Shown: positions 1-11,108, counted from the stretch's first letter. The stretch: DNA of 64,000 nt from Trichobilharzia szidati (GCA_944472155.2 OX235272.1:85318020-85382019); one strand, 5' to 3'. Numbers and translations are program-made. Notes: generated by a model not told the origin, from the sequence alone.

Positions 1-545
1 CAAAGAATAGGTCCCAGTTAGTATCATGCAATATACATCTTAGTGCTTGAACAGTGTCATGTGAGTAGGATCGTTCTTGGGTTTTCTTTGTTAGGTGAAC
101 AAAAGCCCTTCTACGTAACTTGCCATACACTTTCGGTAAAATACGAATAGTGCCACGGTTAGAATTCAGCAATGGAGCTCTCCTTCACACCTCGCAAATA
201 TCTCGATCTCTTGTGAAAACGAAGTCTAGGATTTTGTCCAGACGAGTATTGAATTTGACAAGGTTCTTATGACCAACTGATGTGAGAAAGCTGTAATTGT
301 GAGAATTAAAGTCCCCACAGACTACTGACAAGGAATTTTCAAAAATAGGTGCAGAAAATTCAGTACATTCGTCTGCGAAGATAGGTATATCAGAGGAGCT
401 TCAGTCTGGCATCATATAAACATTTGTATAGCTTTATATCAATTTAATGAGATTAGGTCATCGTCATATTTCTGGTGGAGTCAATTCTCTTGTATAGCTA
501 AAACGTCAGCATTTCGATACACACCTAAGGATATAAGAGACTGGA
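1..545 (-). pseudogene. CR1/Jockey-like LINE endonuclease domain, fragment
   Basis: The minus strand encodes part of an AP-type endonuclease of a non-LTR retrotransposon. Two hallmark motifs are visible: an IQEN tetrapeptide at about 483-494 (the metal-binding Glu region) and CGDFN at about 304-318, followed downstream by a LDFVFTRD stretch. Spacing and order fit CR1/Jockey-type endonucleases. The frame is broken by stops, and the RT part would lie left of the window, so this is a decayed, partial copy. A single-domain nuclease is possible but unlikely given the LINE-type motifs. Confidence 0.7.
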
Positions 546-1190
546 AATAGTGCAAGATACTGGTAGTGCTGTTGATAAGCTACACTTTATTAGTCATAAC
601 TTAGCATAATTTACTTATATACTCAATAATTCAGTACTCTACTTAACCTGTAAGTACTGACGACAAACGCAAATTAAAAAGACTTCGTTATTAAGAAAAT
701 GTACTCTGATGCGCCGTTTATTTGAGTAAAATAAAGGGAATAGATTATCCATGGAAAAAGGTCTAGAACTTGTCCAAAGAATATATCTATTTTACAAACT
801 CAAACAATGTGTGTGTTGACAGTACAACGAAAAAACGCATAATATTGTTGGAACCAATTCGTATATGTACACATTAAAACTAAGTCTCGAAACACTGGAA
901 ATCGCCCTAAAAATGTCCAGTTATTACTGACCATTTCGGCGACAGTCATAGGATTAATTTATGTAAGTTTTAATGCACACTGACAACTTCAATCATATTT
1001 TAACTCAGTTTTTGAGGGTGACTCAACGCGACTGGTTGGAAAGATTTTAAAAATACGCGACTAGCAGAAGGCTACACAGATTGAATAGTGAAATCTCATC
1101 ACAATTTCCTATGCAAACCAAATTATTCAGATCACAATATGGAGTGTGCTTGATACTATAAATGGAAATCAAAAAAGCAAGTATATATAA
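546..1190. other. AT-rich stretch, nothing recognised
   Basis: I see no coding motif, SINE head or clear inverted repeat in this stretch. Confidence 0.5.
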
Positions 1191-1191
1191 G

Positions 1192-1510
1192 ATGGTTGGA
1201 GGCAGTCGGCCACAGAAAGTCTCCGATCTAGGTTTCGTGCTAGTTGGCACTCGTCAACCAGCAAGGAGTATCTGCATACTCAAAGAAACTCATGTGTCTT
1301 CTCAGATTGGATCCTGCGTCACACAGTACTGCCTGCAGTCAGAGACAACGTTACCACTGAGCTGTTTGGGCTCACGTTTGACCTCCTGTAGGACTGTACT
1401 GGATATTTTTGATTGGACACTAGTCAGTAACTAGTGTAATGTGTGTGTGTCTAGCCCCGTTTTTGGTGCAGACTGAATTCTATCAGTCACGTCTGCAATA
1501 TGGCCACCAT
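1192..1510 (-). mobile_element. S4 tRNA-like repeat
   Basis: About 320 bp that recurs at 5770-6092 and, split in two, at 28765-28900 plus 29905-30165. Read on the minus strand it has an A-box-like AGCTCAGTGG followed by a degenerate B-box, which suggests a tRNA-derived SINE. Its 5' part contains a GT/CA run and the palindrome-like ACTAGTTACTGACTAGT. The family is not one I can name. The apparent short open frame inside is not conserved between copies. Confidence 0.6.
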
Positions 1511-1944
1511 TCTAGGTAGCTCTCTGTAGAACTACATACTACTGATTTATTGAGATGAGCAGTTGAATATCGCTCATATCAACACCAGTATTGCTTTCTA
1601 GCCCATGTAGCTAGCCAGAAATCTCTTGGTTTAAACTGATTTGGTTCTCTGAACGGAGCTGAACCGGGTACGTCACTGATGAGATCTACTCTAAAAGAGT
1701 GAAATGGCCACTCGGTGCTTAGACCACTTCGATAATCTGGTTAGCAAGTACTACTGGTTGATTTGAGTGGTGTACAACTACTCCTCTGATACAATCAGTA
1801 GTATATGTTACTGTGTAAATATACCTGAATTTCCGTTCAACTTAATGCATCATATTTACTCTCGTTCTCATTGTTGCAATCATTCACTTATGTCTTTTAC
1901 TATATGTGTAAAACTTGGTCACCATGGCAGTATTTAATTCCATG
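1511..1944. other. Unassigned, with a possible hammerhead-like core
   Basis: There is no coding motif. On the plus strand CTGATGA (1676-1682) is followed by a short hairpin (ACTC, loop, GAGT) and then GAAA (1701-1704), which resembles the catalytic core of a hammerhead. The flanks do not form an obvious helix I, so this may be chance. Confidence 0.25.
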
Positions 1945-2550
1945 TATATCTACCAGTTTAACTGTTCCTGTGGAGCCAGTTACATAGGTCGTACAATTAG
2001 GCGTGTTCCTCGTCGGATTTCAGAACATCACCCTGCATAATAGTTAAGTAAAGGACAAACAAAATCTATCCGTAGAGCTGTTCTATTTCATCTTGTGGAT
2101 ACAAAACACAAGATTGATGTCAACGAGACTTTCAAAGTCTTTTATTGCATACCAACAAATCTTAGTTTCGCCTTAACAGTTCGACTACTAAATATTACTG
2201 AGGCCTTTGGGATCCATTTTAAGAAGCCTAATTTATGTGTCTGAAAGAAGCTAGTTCAGACATTATCCTTACCTTGGCTATCCAGGTTTGAATGATACTG
2301 AATTTTTGTGGAATTTTTCTAATTTTGGTTGATATTTTACTTGCTACTAAATCTTTATTATTATTATTATAATTTAAGTATCTTTAATGAACTGTAATTC
2401 CATTGGTCTTACTTTGCAAATCGATATTATTTAAAAACACTAATATTGTTATTGACTACTAATCTAGAATATTCTATGTATATAAACATATATATAATTG
2501 TAGAGCCAGAAGAGGAATTTATCGCAAAGGATATTCTTTGCTCAATTATT
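1945..2550 (+). pseudogene. Penelope-like element: GIY-YIG remnant and 3' end
   Basis: The plus strand encodes YQFNCSCGASYIGRT, the GIY-YIG nuclease signature of Penelope-like elements, then a stop, then degraded C-terminal sequence ending near 2290. The AT-rich 3' untranslated part continues to about 2550. It ends in a hammerhead-like motif (2503-2543): helix I GAGC/GCTC, core CAGAAGA, and helix III AAAG/CTTT. Two closely related ends lie at 49125-49170 and 50325-50372. The RT domain is missing, so the copy is 5'-truncated and dead. Confidence 0.75.
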
Positions 2551-2885
2551 TTGTGTTCCATAATATTTTGTTTATTAGATCTATCACACAGTGATGAAAC
2601 ATGATTATTATTTACTGGATGATAAAGTTTTGAACACAATTCATTATTGTTCATACTCATATCATCAATTATAATCACACGACTTCGAAACTGAAGTTTT
2701 ATAGTTCTCTTGGTTCTCTCCTATTTGTCGTCGTAGGGGTAGTAGAATTTTCCAGATATCCAAGTGGACAAGTGTTGAATCAATCCTGTTACATGTATTT
2801 TCAGTTGATTCGATAAATAAAGTTTCCTTTCGGTTTAAAGGATCCTGTGGGGCCAATAAAACAAAACAATTTACTTTATCTAATA
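2551..2885 (-). repeat. R-v repeat, inverted copy
   Basis: Reverse-orientation copy of the sequence at 2990-3232 and 3849-4065. Together with 2990-3232 it forms an imperfect inverted repeat about a short centre. Family unknown; no coding motif. Confidence 0.5.
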
Positions 2886-2989
2886 CCCTGCCAGAATGAT
2901 TGTCAGGACAAATACACAGATCACAGTAGTGGAACAGTGTCAGTCAGTCAGACTCGCAAAGCGCAAACACCTGGCAAAATCTAGATTAT

Positions 2990-3232
2990 TTGAACCTAAT
3001 AAGATAAGGAATCTAGAGAATAATTCAGCTATTTCACTCGATAATGGAAGCTTTGTTCATCGAATCAACTGCAAATACGTGTAATAGGAATGATTCAACA
3101 TCTATCCATCCATTTATTTGGAAAATTCTACTAACCCTACGACGAATAGGAAAGAATAAAGAAAACTATAGAACAAAAGTTTCGAAATTGTGCGGTTATA
3201 ATTAGTGATATGATTATGAGCAACAAAATTGT
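2990..3232 (+). repeat. R-v repeat
   Basis: Direct copy of the R-v sequence, matching 3849-4065 for much of its length (shared GGAAAATTCTACT and ACTATAGAA-like blocks). An RTE fragment lies between the two direct copies. Confidence 0.5.
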
Positions 3233-3848
3233 TTGTTGTTGTTTCCTTTAATTCCTAGAGGAACATAGGGCTTCAGCCAAACGTCTCCATTGCGTTCGGT
3301 TCTCTGCTAGAGTCTTCATTTGGCTCCAAGTCTGCCCACACGTTTTCATCTCCTCTTCACATCACCTCATCCAAGTGACCCTTGCACTGACGACCAATTC
3401 GCCACTTCCCTTTTGGGTTCCACTCGAGCAATGGCTTGTCTAGTGATGTCACTTGATGGTTTCCTCAGAGTATGACCAGCCAATCCATCTCCATTTCTTC
3501 CTGCATATTTGTTTCACAATCCGTTCCTGGTTGGTTCGCTCCCAAAGATCCCTCCCTGTTGCTGATCTTTTCTGGCCGGCCATCAGATCTTGAGTATTGA
3601 GCGAAGACAACTGTTAATGAAGGTCTGTAGTTTGTTTGAGGTGCTTTTTATGACGCGCAGTGCAAATCTCTGATCCGTATAGTAGCACTAACTGACTTCA
3701 CATTGGAGTTGAAAATCCGGATCTCATTTTTGACGCTGAGTGCTGTTGACCTCCACACAGACTTGAGAGTAGTGAAAGCTTGTCTTGCTTTGATACCCTC
3801 GTCAGTTCCGCCTGTAGTTGAAACGATGCTTCACAGGTAGGTTAACAC
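3233..3848 (-). pseudogene. RTE (SR2-like) LINE 3' end, reversed
   Basis: On the minus strand this ends in the RTE C-terminal coding and tail signature (VVEALCS-like, then an AATAA-type tail). Upstream are pieces of the conserved region between RT and the C-terminus, including a relic of the LLYGSETW motif and a GRP-type basic stretch. It is 5'-truncated and carries frameshifts. The same 3' region recurs many times in the window, for example at 4697-5018, 43995-44312 and 60545-60985. Assignment to the RTE clade is from motif memory, without a search. Confidence 0.75.
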
Positions 3849-4065
3849 CTATCCATCCAGATATTTGGAAAATTCTACTACCCCTACGACAAACAGGAAA
3901 AAATGAAGAAAACTGTAGAATGAAAGCTTCGAAATTGAGTGGTTATAATTAGTGATATGATTATGAACAACAATAAATTGTGTTCAAAACTTTGTCATGC
4001 AGTAAATAAGAATACTGTTTCATCACTGTGTGTGATACATCTAATAAACAAACTAAAGTGGAATC
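3849..4065 (+). repeat. R-v repeat
   Basis: Second direct copy of the R-v repeat, after the RTE insert. A shorter copy is at 14805-14897. Confidence 0.5.
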
Positions 4066-4696
4066 ACTTATGTTGTTGAGTCACAAAATATATCCACTCA
4101 TCATTTTTGACTAACTTTCAAACTAGCAGTTTGTATTTCTCAGAGTTGAAGTGGAAACGTCATCAGGAATTATTTTATCCTTGAAATGAAACAACATTGC
4201 GTCATATGATGTTATACAGATTACTGTTTCACTTGATGACCCTGGATAAATGTGAAATATTATGCAGAAAAAAAGAATTACTCTGAGAATTTTGTGCACT
4301 GTGTAAACATTTTGTCTAGAATAAAGCTATTATTGTTCGAAATCAACTGAATGGAAGGGAAAAGGTATGAATATAACTCAGAGAAGGCATACACTTTTGT
4401 ACTGTCAGATAATAAACCCACGGCATACAATGGATTGAAAATCAAGCCCCTGTCTTATGGAAAATAAATCACTAGAGAATAGTTATAGATCTTTGTATTA
4501 CAATTATCAGTATCAATATCTAGCTAAAATCTCCTTTAATTTTTCGATTACTACATCTATAGGAATTTGATTATTGTCGTGGGTGAACTGTATTATAAGA
4601 ACTCAATAGAAAATGAAAACAAGTGATTTAGCGAAGTGACTCTTTTAGACGAATTTATTATCAAGCTGTACAATTGTATATATACATAAATATATA
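4066..4696. other. AT-rich stretch, nothing recognised
   Basis: No coding motif or known repeat seen. It ends in a short TATA-rich tract just before the next RTE tail. Confidence 0.4.
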
Positions 4697-5018
4697 TTAT
4701 TATTTCCTTTAATTCCTAAAGGAACATGGGGCTTCAGCTGCACTTTTCCATTGAGTTCAGTTCTCTGCTAAAGGTTTCACCCCGCTCCAGGTCTGCGCAC
4801 ATGCTTTCATCTCCTCTTCACATGACCTCCTCCAAGTCACCCTTGCACTGACGACCAACTCGCAGCTTCCCTTTCGGGTTCCACTCGAGCGATGGCTTGT
4901 CTAGTGATGTCACTTGATGGTTTCCTCAGGGTATGGCCAGCCAATCCATCTCCATTTCTTCCTGCTTATTTGTTGCATAATCGGTTCCTGGTTGGTTCAC
5001 TCCCGGAGATCCCGAGGA
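4697..5018 (-). pseudogene. RTE LINE 3' end, reversed and strongly truncated
   Basis: Reverse complement of an RTE 3' end, from the tail at 4697 to about the LWERTNQ region near 5015. It has a clean 3' tail and a truncated 5' end, as expected for target-primed reverse transcription. The open frames seen on the plus strand here are shadows. Confidence 0.75.
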
Positions 5019-5485
5019 ACAGCAACCTTGACGCGCTTTTCGACTGTCACGCTACATTTACTCAGTTACATAAAACTCTTATTTCTGTGGAGTTTCTTGC
5101 CAAAATGTTGTGGAACTTATTGTAATTATTTGCCTTCCGAACGCTGAATCTATGGATATAATCTTGTTGACCGATAATACCTATAACTATCAGCTTGCCA
5201 TTTTGTGACTTTCTATAGACACTAACTAATATTTATAACTATATGTACTGATGGATTTACATGTCTAAGTCGGCTCAAGTCAGTGAGTCTATGATTTTGG
5301 TATCATTTTTGTCAACTGTATCTGACTGTGATAGTACCGCTACAGTGATTTTTTATTGTTGTTGTCACTGCCATTCCTGCTGTGAATTATTTCCCTTTTG
5401 CTTGTGTTTTTCTGATTGCTTTATTCCTTGTTTTCCTGATTTTCAGGGGAGTGACCCACAAGGTTGCTCGTCTGTTAACTATATT
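5019..5485. other. Unassigned sequence
   Basis: A 75-codon plus-strand frame occurs here but has no recognisable motif and is Cys/Phe-rich in a low-complexity way. I do not support it as a gene. Confidence 0.3.
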
Positions 5486-5560
5486 TAAATGTAACAACCC
5501 CCTTCTCAGGCGTGAGGCTAGCAACCCCACCCTGTAAACAAAGTTGCTACAGAAACTTCA
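5486..5560 (+). repeat. RTE 5'-leader-like fragment
   Basis: A block with GTGAGGCTAGCAACCCCA followed by GTTGCTACAGAAACTTCA matches the body of the S1 SINEs and the leader of the RTE element starting near 63700. It is intermediate between the two and helps to show that they are related. Confidence 0.55.
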
Positions 5561-5624
5561 GCAAGATGAGTCTTCTTGCGCCACAGATATATATTAGTTT
5601 TTAAGAAACTATATCCGATGTGGA

Positions 5625-6092
5625 AATTCAAGCAAAGAATGCAAAGACGCCTTGCCATTGAGTGCCGAATAGCACCAAACCTAGTTTGAAGGCTTCCTAT
5701 GGCCAGTTGCCTCCAACAATCCAATCCCATCAATTCACAGTGCACCGTGATGGTGAACCACCAAGCATGGTGGCCGCATTGCAAACTTGACTGTTAGAAT
5801 TCAATCTGCACCAAAAACAGGGCTACACACACACACATCACACTAGTTACTGACTAGTGTCCAATCAAAAATATCACGTACAGTCTTACAGGAAATTAAA
5901 CGTGAGCCCAAATAGCTGATTGGCAACGTTGTCTCTGACTGCAGACGGCACTGGGTGACGTAGGTTCGAATTTGAGAAGACACATGAGCTTCCTCGAGTT
6001 TGCAGATACGCCTTGCTGGTTGGTGAGTGCCAACTAGTACGACACCTAGGTGGAAAGCTTCCTGCCGATTGCCTCTAACCATCTAATACCCA
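5625..6092 (+). mobile_element. S4 repeat, about one and a half copies
   Basis: 5770-6092 is a full-length S4 copy in plus orientation, with the B-box-like AGGTTCGAATTT near 5970. 5625-5769 is the 3' half of a further copy placed directly before it, so the element appears head-to-tail here. Short minus-strand open frames across it are not conserved. Confidence 0.6.
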
Positions 6093-6099
6093 AGGTATG

Positions 6100-6755
6100 A
6101 ATACTTAAAATGATTATAGTAGTAAGAAATGAAATGAAATGAAAATATTTGTGATTATAATCAAAGTTAAATATCAAGAAGTGTCAAAACAAATAATGTC
6201 ATACACAGAATAATTCATGAGATATTTAGATATTGAAAGGTGGTGTAAAATTATAGGATTAGTAGGGAATTAGTAACATTACATAAAACGAAGTAGGATT
6301 TGATAAGATAGAATTTAACATTGCAAAAAACAAATTTGATTTAGAATGACAAATGAGGCAAATGAAATAATACTGCGAATAGTTCAAAGCGAGAATAATA
6401 ATACTAACAATTGACATAATAAGAGAAGGGTATACAAATAGGATAAACGAAACGAAAAATAAACAGGGCTGAAGTGTAAACGGGGATTATAATACCTAGC
6501 ATAGATGGATTAAGACCATGAGAGTTGAAGTTAAATAATCGTTTCTCTGTATACAGAGACCTGCCTTTCCTATTTCGATGACCAAAGCTCCAACAGTACA
6601 AATGCGTCGGATACATAATGGTTTAGGTAGGTTACTTTTTGCCCTGTATATGACTTCAAAGAAAGGGGAATTAGAAGTAAGATGACTTGAATCGACCAGA
6701 TGTTCAGTTATTGTGCCTCTTATAGCTCCGCTTCCACCTCTTCGTAACTATATAG
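6100..6755 (-). pseudogene. Penelope-like element C-terminal remnant
   Basis: The minus strand reads a typical PLE C-terminus after the nuclease: EHLVDSSH, then FFEVIYRAKSNLP and a final GLCIQ-like stretch at roughly 6530-6755. It is followed by an AT-rich 3' region to about 6100. The closest relative in the window is at 42420-43215. No RT domain remains. Confidence 0.65.
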
Positions 6756-7220
6756 AATAGTGTCCTTGCAACCTCTTGGTTGGGATAAAGTCGAAATTTT
6801 AAACAGAGGCAACACCAAAAGTGCACTCAGGAAATTCCTTGAAGCCTGGTACCCAAGTGAATCAGCCAGCAATTAACAAACATATTACTATAGACCAAAT
6901 TTACCAACTAATAAAAAGTAAATCATCAGGTGACGAGATAGTTTAAATTCCAAGTCAATAGAAAATGACCAATACATATATGAAGATGGTTACCAGGAGA
7001 CGCAATTCTATCACTCAAGGAAAATTTAAATCACTTCTTTTTATGCTAAAACTCGCGCTGAGGGAGGATGTTGTCCAGAAGGATGACGAAAGCTCCACAA
7101 CTAAATCAACCAGCTCAAGGAACACTACTAATTGCAAATCAAGGGGACAATATTAATGGTAACAATGGACTAAAAGATGGCGGGAAAAACTATGACTTCC
7201 TTAAGGTAGCCAAATGGCTT
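6756..7220. other. Unassigned, possibly a LINE linker
   Basis: The plus strand near 6860-6940 reads ITIDQIYQLIKSKSSGDEI, which resembles the segment before the RT of non-LTR elements. It is too short to assign. The rest shows nothing. Confidence 0.3.
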
Positions 7221-8010
7221 GTAGTCTAACCAATGTTAGGCTCATCAGGACAGGAGGGGCCCTACATGCGGTGCGAGGACCGACATCCTTAGACCATCGC
7301 GTGTTTTACAATATTGGCTTCTCTTGTTAAGTCTACATTTGGCTACGAAGTTCCGTCCAGTTCTCTGAGTGTCAACGTGAAGAAACTCAACGGGGCATGC
7401 AAAATGGCGGGACGAGGGTTATGGTTATATGTGGCAGGCACCTCCGCGTGGCGACCGCTGGGTGGGGCTTATCGGCGGGCGAACTGAGCTCCAGCAAAGA
7501 CCTGTCACTTGCATGAGACAATATCCGCGTCTTGTTACTCAGTCTTGATGAAGCAGTGGTGCAGTCCATCGGCCTTATGGCGGTGTACGGGGCATCGGCG
7601 GGGCCAATAGATCTGCGAGATTCTTGATGAGAGGACCGCGGCCAATAAAAAATGGCTAGCGGGTGGCTGTGAGAGATGGTAACCCAAACCACGAGGCGCA
7701 ATGTGGTGCATGTTGTTAGCTGAGGCCATACTCAAGCAGTGTCTTATGCTGTGGGTAGTGGCGTGGCGGCCGGGATCTTGTCCCATGAGTCAAGGTTTGG
7801 TTGGCTCCAATGCGCATGTGTCCCTGAGAGGATGTGCCTGTACGTACCAGCTGGAGGAGTGGCATCAAGGGTGTCCTGAGATGTAACTATGATGAAAAAC
7901 CGTCTTGGGGAGCTCGTTCTGGGACTGAATCAGTCGCTGGGGCAGCTCGCGAAGAAAAATCGCTACACTCTTACTCCTTTCCCGAAAGGCAGTTGGCATG
8001 ATACGAAAAG
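7221..8010. other. GC-rich block of unknown nature
   Basis: This block is visibly richer in G+C and CpG than its surroundings, which are strongly AT-rich on both sides. Three overlapping frames of 61-104 codons occur, but none shows a motif. It resembles the GC-richer 5' leader of a non-LTR element or another promoter-like segment. I see no RT or nuclease motif to confirm this. The boundary near 8010 is sharp, marked by a short AGT repeat and then AT-rich DNA. Confidence 0.35.
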
Positions 8011-8699
8011 GGTAAATACACAGTAGTAGTAGTATATTTTAATTTGACTAAACTAATGAAAAATAATTTGTTTATTTTACCAAAAAGTGAAAATTTATTT
8101 CGTTTACTAATTTTTGATAGGCACAAATAAATATTTCAAGCTTGACTAGATTTAATTAATTCCACGCTACACTGTATTCATATGACAGGATGCATATATA
8201 TGTAGATATGTGTATATAAGCGCACCACTCTCTAGTTATTTAGAAATTAGGCAGGAAAAATTTTCACTCCTCGTTTACTTTATATCTTATTTGTTCTTAA
8301 ATGTAGCTAGATGAAAAGAATTATCCCGTATTATGTAATAAAACTATTGTAGCACACTTTGGCATCTATTGTTAAATTATACCATGAAATTCAGTGTGTT
8401 ATACAAGCTATATATGTGTAATATTCTAGGTTATTTTATCTCACCTAGTGTGACTTGATGACTATTATATATATTGGCTTTATCCTGCAAAAAGTTTAAA
8501 AAAAACAACAAAGGGCACAATAAAATGGTTTCAATCAGTTAAACCGGATGCATATTAAAGTCTTTGAAGTGTTGCGTGAATTTTCTGAAGTGCTCTGAAA
8601 AAATGTTAGTAGCTTATTTTATTTGTGGATGACTGGCGGTGGAATCTAGTGGGGTGATTTCGTTCTATGCGGTTGGAGCTCTCATGCATTTATTCCCCG
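8011..8699. other. AT-rich stretch, nothing recognised
   Basis: No coding motif, SINE head or inverted repeat noticed. Confidence 0.4.
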
Positions 8700-9900
8700 T
8701 TTATGAATTTGAATAAAGCAAGAATAACAGTGATTTTGCAGAACAAAATGGTACCATTATTGTTTATTTCGTTGGCTTCTCATCAGCTGCTTAAAGGCCA
8801 AAGCCGTTTTTAAGTACATCTACAGAAACAATTTTAGCATACTTACACAGAGTTCATTTTAAAAAAAATCACTCAGTCGATATATGCATACAATAATGAT
8901 ATAAAATAATAAACACTTTGTCCAAAACAATAATGATCATACACAATGGGAACTTCCGACATTACGTAATCGGATGGAAGAGATGATGAAAATATCCAGT
9001 TACCAGGGAAGGCAAGGAAAGACTGATAAGAGCCTCTTTCTGAACTCATAAATCCGGTTTCAGGCGCTTGATGGAGACTGCTTTGGCAAACTTGCTAAAT
9101 TCACCTCATGACCCACATCAAGGAAATGCCTGGTAATGGCGCTGTTTAAAGCGTTTGTTCTCTTTAGACATAGGCTTTTTGGTACATGTTCAGAAAGTGG
9201 TAGGTATGCCCTTCTTCCTGTTCTTCCAATGTAACTGCTCCCACAGATACATGTAAATTTGTATATACAGTTGGAGTTAACATGAGAAGGATATCTGTCG
9301 GTTTTCGATTGCATCAAAGAGCAAGTTGCTTGATAGGTGGGAACTAACTTAGTTGCAGGATAGGCTTCACCTAGTGGCGTCCTCTATCTTCACCTTTATG
9401 ATCAAGTTGAATGTAGATGGTCTTTTTCTCCACTGTGATTTGATTGAAATTTGAGCCTTCAGATCCTTCTTACTTGTTAATGAACCTTTGAGGGTAACTG
9501 TTGATTTTCAACATCTTTTCGAGAAACATAAATTCTTCCTCTAATTTCTATATAGAGCGTAATCTCCTAGCACTATAGTATAGAGTCTTGAACAGTCCAC
9601 GTTTAAAGCCATTTGGAAAAAATCTATTGAAATGTAGATATTATCATTTATAGGTAGGCTTTTGGCAAATTGACTTCTGTAGATTACCATCTTCTAGGCG
9701 TTGCATGGCAGTGTCGATGAAGTGGAACTTTCCATCACTTTAATATTCCATAGTAAGTTCAATATAAGCATATGCGTCATTGAATAATCTGAGTAAGTTG
9801 GAAGCATGACTTTCATTGTTACACACTACAAATGTGCCATCGACATATCGACAATAAGAAGTTGTTTCGTCGATTGCATGCTTTAACTTTGTTCCTTCAA
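8700..9900 (-). pseudogene. Penelope-like element, 3' half (RT end, GIY-YIG, 3' region)
   Basis: The minus strand carries, in order, the end of the PLE RT with RYVDGTFVVCN near 9800-9870, a linker, the GIY-YIG segment YKFTCICGSSYIGRT near 9220-9260, and a 3' region ending in a hammerhead-like motif at 8738-8790. The catalytic YVDD of the RT is YVDG here, so the second metal-binding Asp is lost. Stops and frameshifts are frequent. Upstream RT motifs A and B are absent, and the copy abuts an oppositely oriented PLE end at 9905. Confidence 0.8.
8738..8790 (-). ncRNA. Hammerhead-like ribozyme in PLE 3' end
   Basis: Minus strand: helix I GCAG/CTGC, core CTGATGA (8780-8786), a very short helix II segment, then GAAA (8767-8770). 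A self-complementary helix III built around ATGGTACCAT follows. The cleavage position would be the U just before CTGC. All core residues are present, but helix II is poor, so activity is uncertain. Confidence 0.55.
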
Positions 9901-9904
9901 GGTA

Positions 9905-10016
9905 AGAAATGTTAAAATTGTTCCTGTAGGTATACTTAATAATGACTTCGGACTGTAAGCAGCTGATGAAAAGTCAACGAAACAAGCAATGATGGTACCA
10001 TTTTTTCCGCGAAAAT
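9905..10016 (+). mobile_element. PLE 3' end with hammerhead-like motif
   Basis: Plus-strand PLE 3' region, matching 12725-12815, ends in a hammerhead-like motif at 9959-10015. It has GCAG, CTGATGA (9963-9969), a short helix II, GAAA (9979-9982) and a palindromic helix III with ATGGTACCAT. The 3' strand of helix I has decayed. It faces the reversed PLE at 8700-9900, so the two copies meet as an inverted pair. Confidence 0.5.
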
Positions 10017-10150
10017 CGGTTGGATATATTTGCATTCCTAATGGGTGATGGTACTCCCTGCCACTGAGAGTTGAACCCTGCACCTGTCGTTTCAAACGCC
10101 AAAGCGTTGTCCAGTAGCCCAAAAAGGTCATGAGAGCCACGTGTTGTACG
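10017..10150 (-). mobile_element. Smα-like retroposon, 5' (tRNA-like) part
   Basis: Minus strand: a degenerate A-box, then the GTTTGAAACGA block and a B-box-like GGGTTCAACTC, matching the head of the better Smα copy at 12905-13088. The hammerhead part is eroded beyond use. Confidence 0.55.
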
Positions 10151-10224
10151 ATGTCTTTGGGTTTAGCTTGGATTTCTTGTCGATCAGTTGTTTCCTAGCA
10201 AAGTAATCGGTTTCTGTTGCTGAC

Positions 10225-10325
10225 ATATAGGCTCCTAGCACCCACTCATTGGAAATGCTGGCAAATCCATCTGACGAGTCCCAAATAGGGCCCTGTGAGC
10301 ATCCTGGATTCCACAGCTAGTTACC
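10225..10325 (+). mobile_element. Smα-like retroposon, 3' part with hammerhead
   Basis: The plus strand contains the schistosome hammerhead signature at 10264-10314. CTGACGA (10271-10277) leads into helix II GTCCCAAATAGGG, and helix I pairs ATCCA with TGGAT. In Smα the segment after helix II should be CGAAA; here it reads CCCTGTG, so the GAAA core is destroyed. The tRNA-like head is missing. The likeness to the known Smα ribozyme (CUGAUGAG, then UCCCAAAUAGGA) is strong, from memory. Confidence 0.75.
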
Positions 10326-10330
10326 ATCAA

Positions 10331-10904
10331 CCAAAATAACTTCACAGTAATCCCTAGACATCACTAAAGTGTCCGTGCTTTGAGCTGACATGTCAGTGGG
10401 GATATAATATTTCGTTTCAACATATTCGACCATTGGGGAAATGAAAAATTAACCCAGAAGAAAATGTTATCAACGTCATTTTATCAAATAACCATGCTGA
10501 ATACTATGATACTACAACTGATGGATCGAGTCAAGTTAGTAGAGCAGTGCATTTGCCACCTCGAAGGAAGCAATGTCCCTTAAAAATTTTGGTGATACAT
10601 TTTCAGTATACCACAAATAACGTAAACGACACAAAAATGTTTTTTATCTATATGATGGAGAAAAAAGTAAACACATCAATCTTAACAATTCATCAAAGAT
10701 AACCATTAGGGAATTCACTGAAATGATGCTCTTACTGAATCGACTGTTCCTGTTTTTGAAGTGATATCAGAAGATACGTTAATAAAATAAGGAGTAACTT
10801 GATGTTTATACTGTGAAAAGCACATATGAGCTCCCGTATTCTATCATAGCTGGATCTATCAAGTTTAACGAATTCCGTATTAGACAAGTTTATTTGATAT
10901 AACA
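10331..10904. other. AT-rich stretch, nothing recognised
   Basis: No motif supports a gene or known repeat here. Confidence 0.4.
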
Positions 10905-11108
10905 GTAATTTATTTATTTTTTTAAAATTTTGATTACAGCTTGATTCCACACCGCATTTTTAGTACAAGTATGGAATTTTCAGCAAATGATATCGGTAGC
11001 TCAAATTTTGCAGGCCGACCATAGATATCAGGTGTGCGTCGGCCAGAGATCGAACCCCGGACCATGTTTATGGTCGGCAAGAATCCTAGCCGCTGGAGTA
11101 TTAATATC
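10905..11108 (-). mobile_element. S1b SINE (tRNA-like head, distinct tail)
   Basis: The minus strand begins with a tRNA-like head whose B-box GGTTCGATC lies near 11055. It continues into GTCGGCCTGCAAAATTTGAG and GCTACCGATATCA, and ends in an A-rich tail near 10915. The same unit is at 41336-41503, and its head plus first 50 bases recur at 63553-63680. The tail differs from that of S1. Confidence 0.6.

Noticed and set aside
7387..7886. Overlapping frames in the GC-rich block as a host gene
   Set aside because: Three frames on both strands are open, as expected from GC-rich composition, and none has a motif or splice-site support that I can see.
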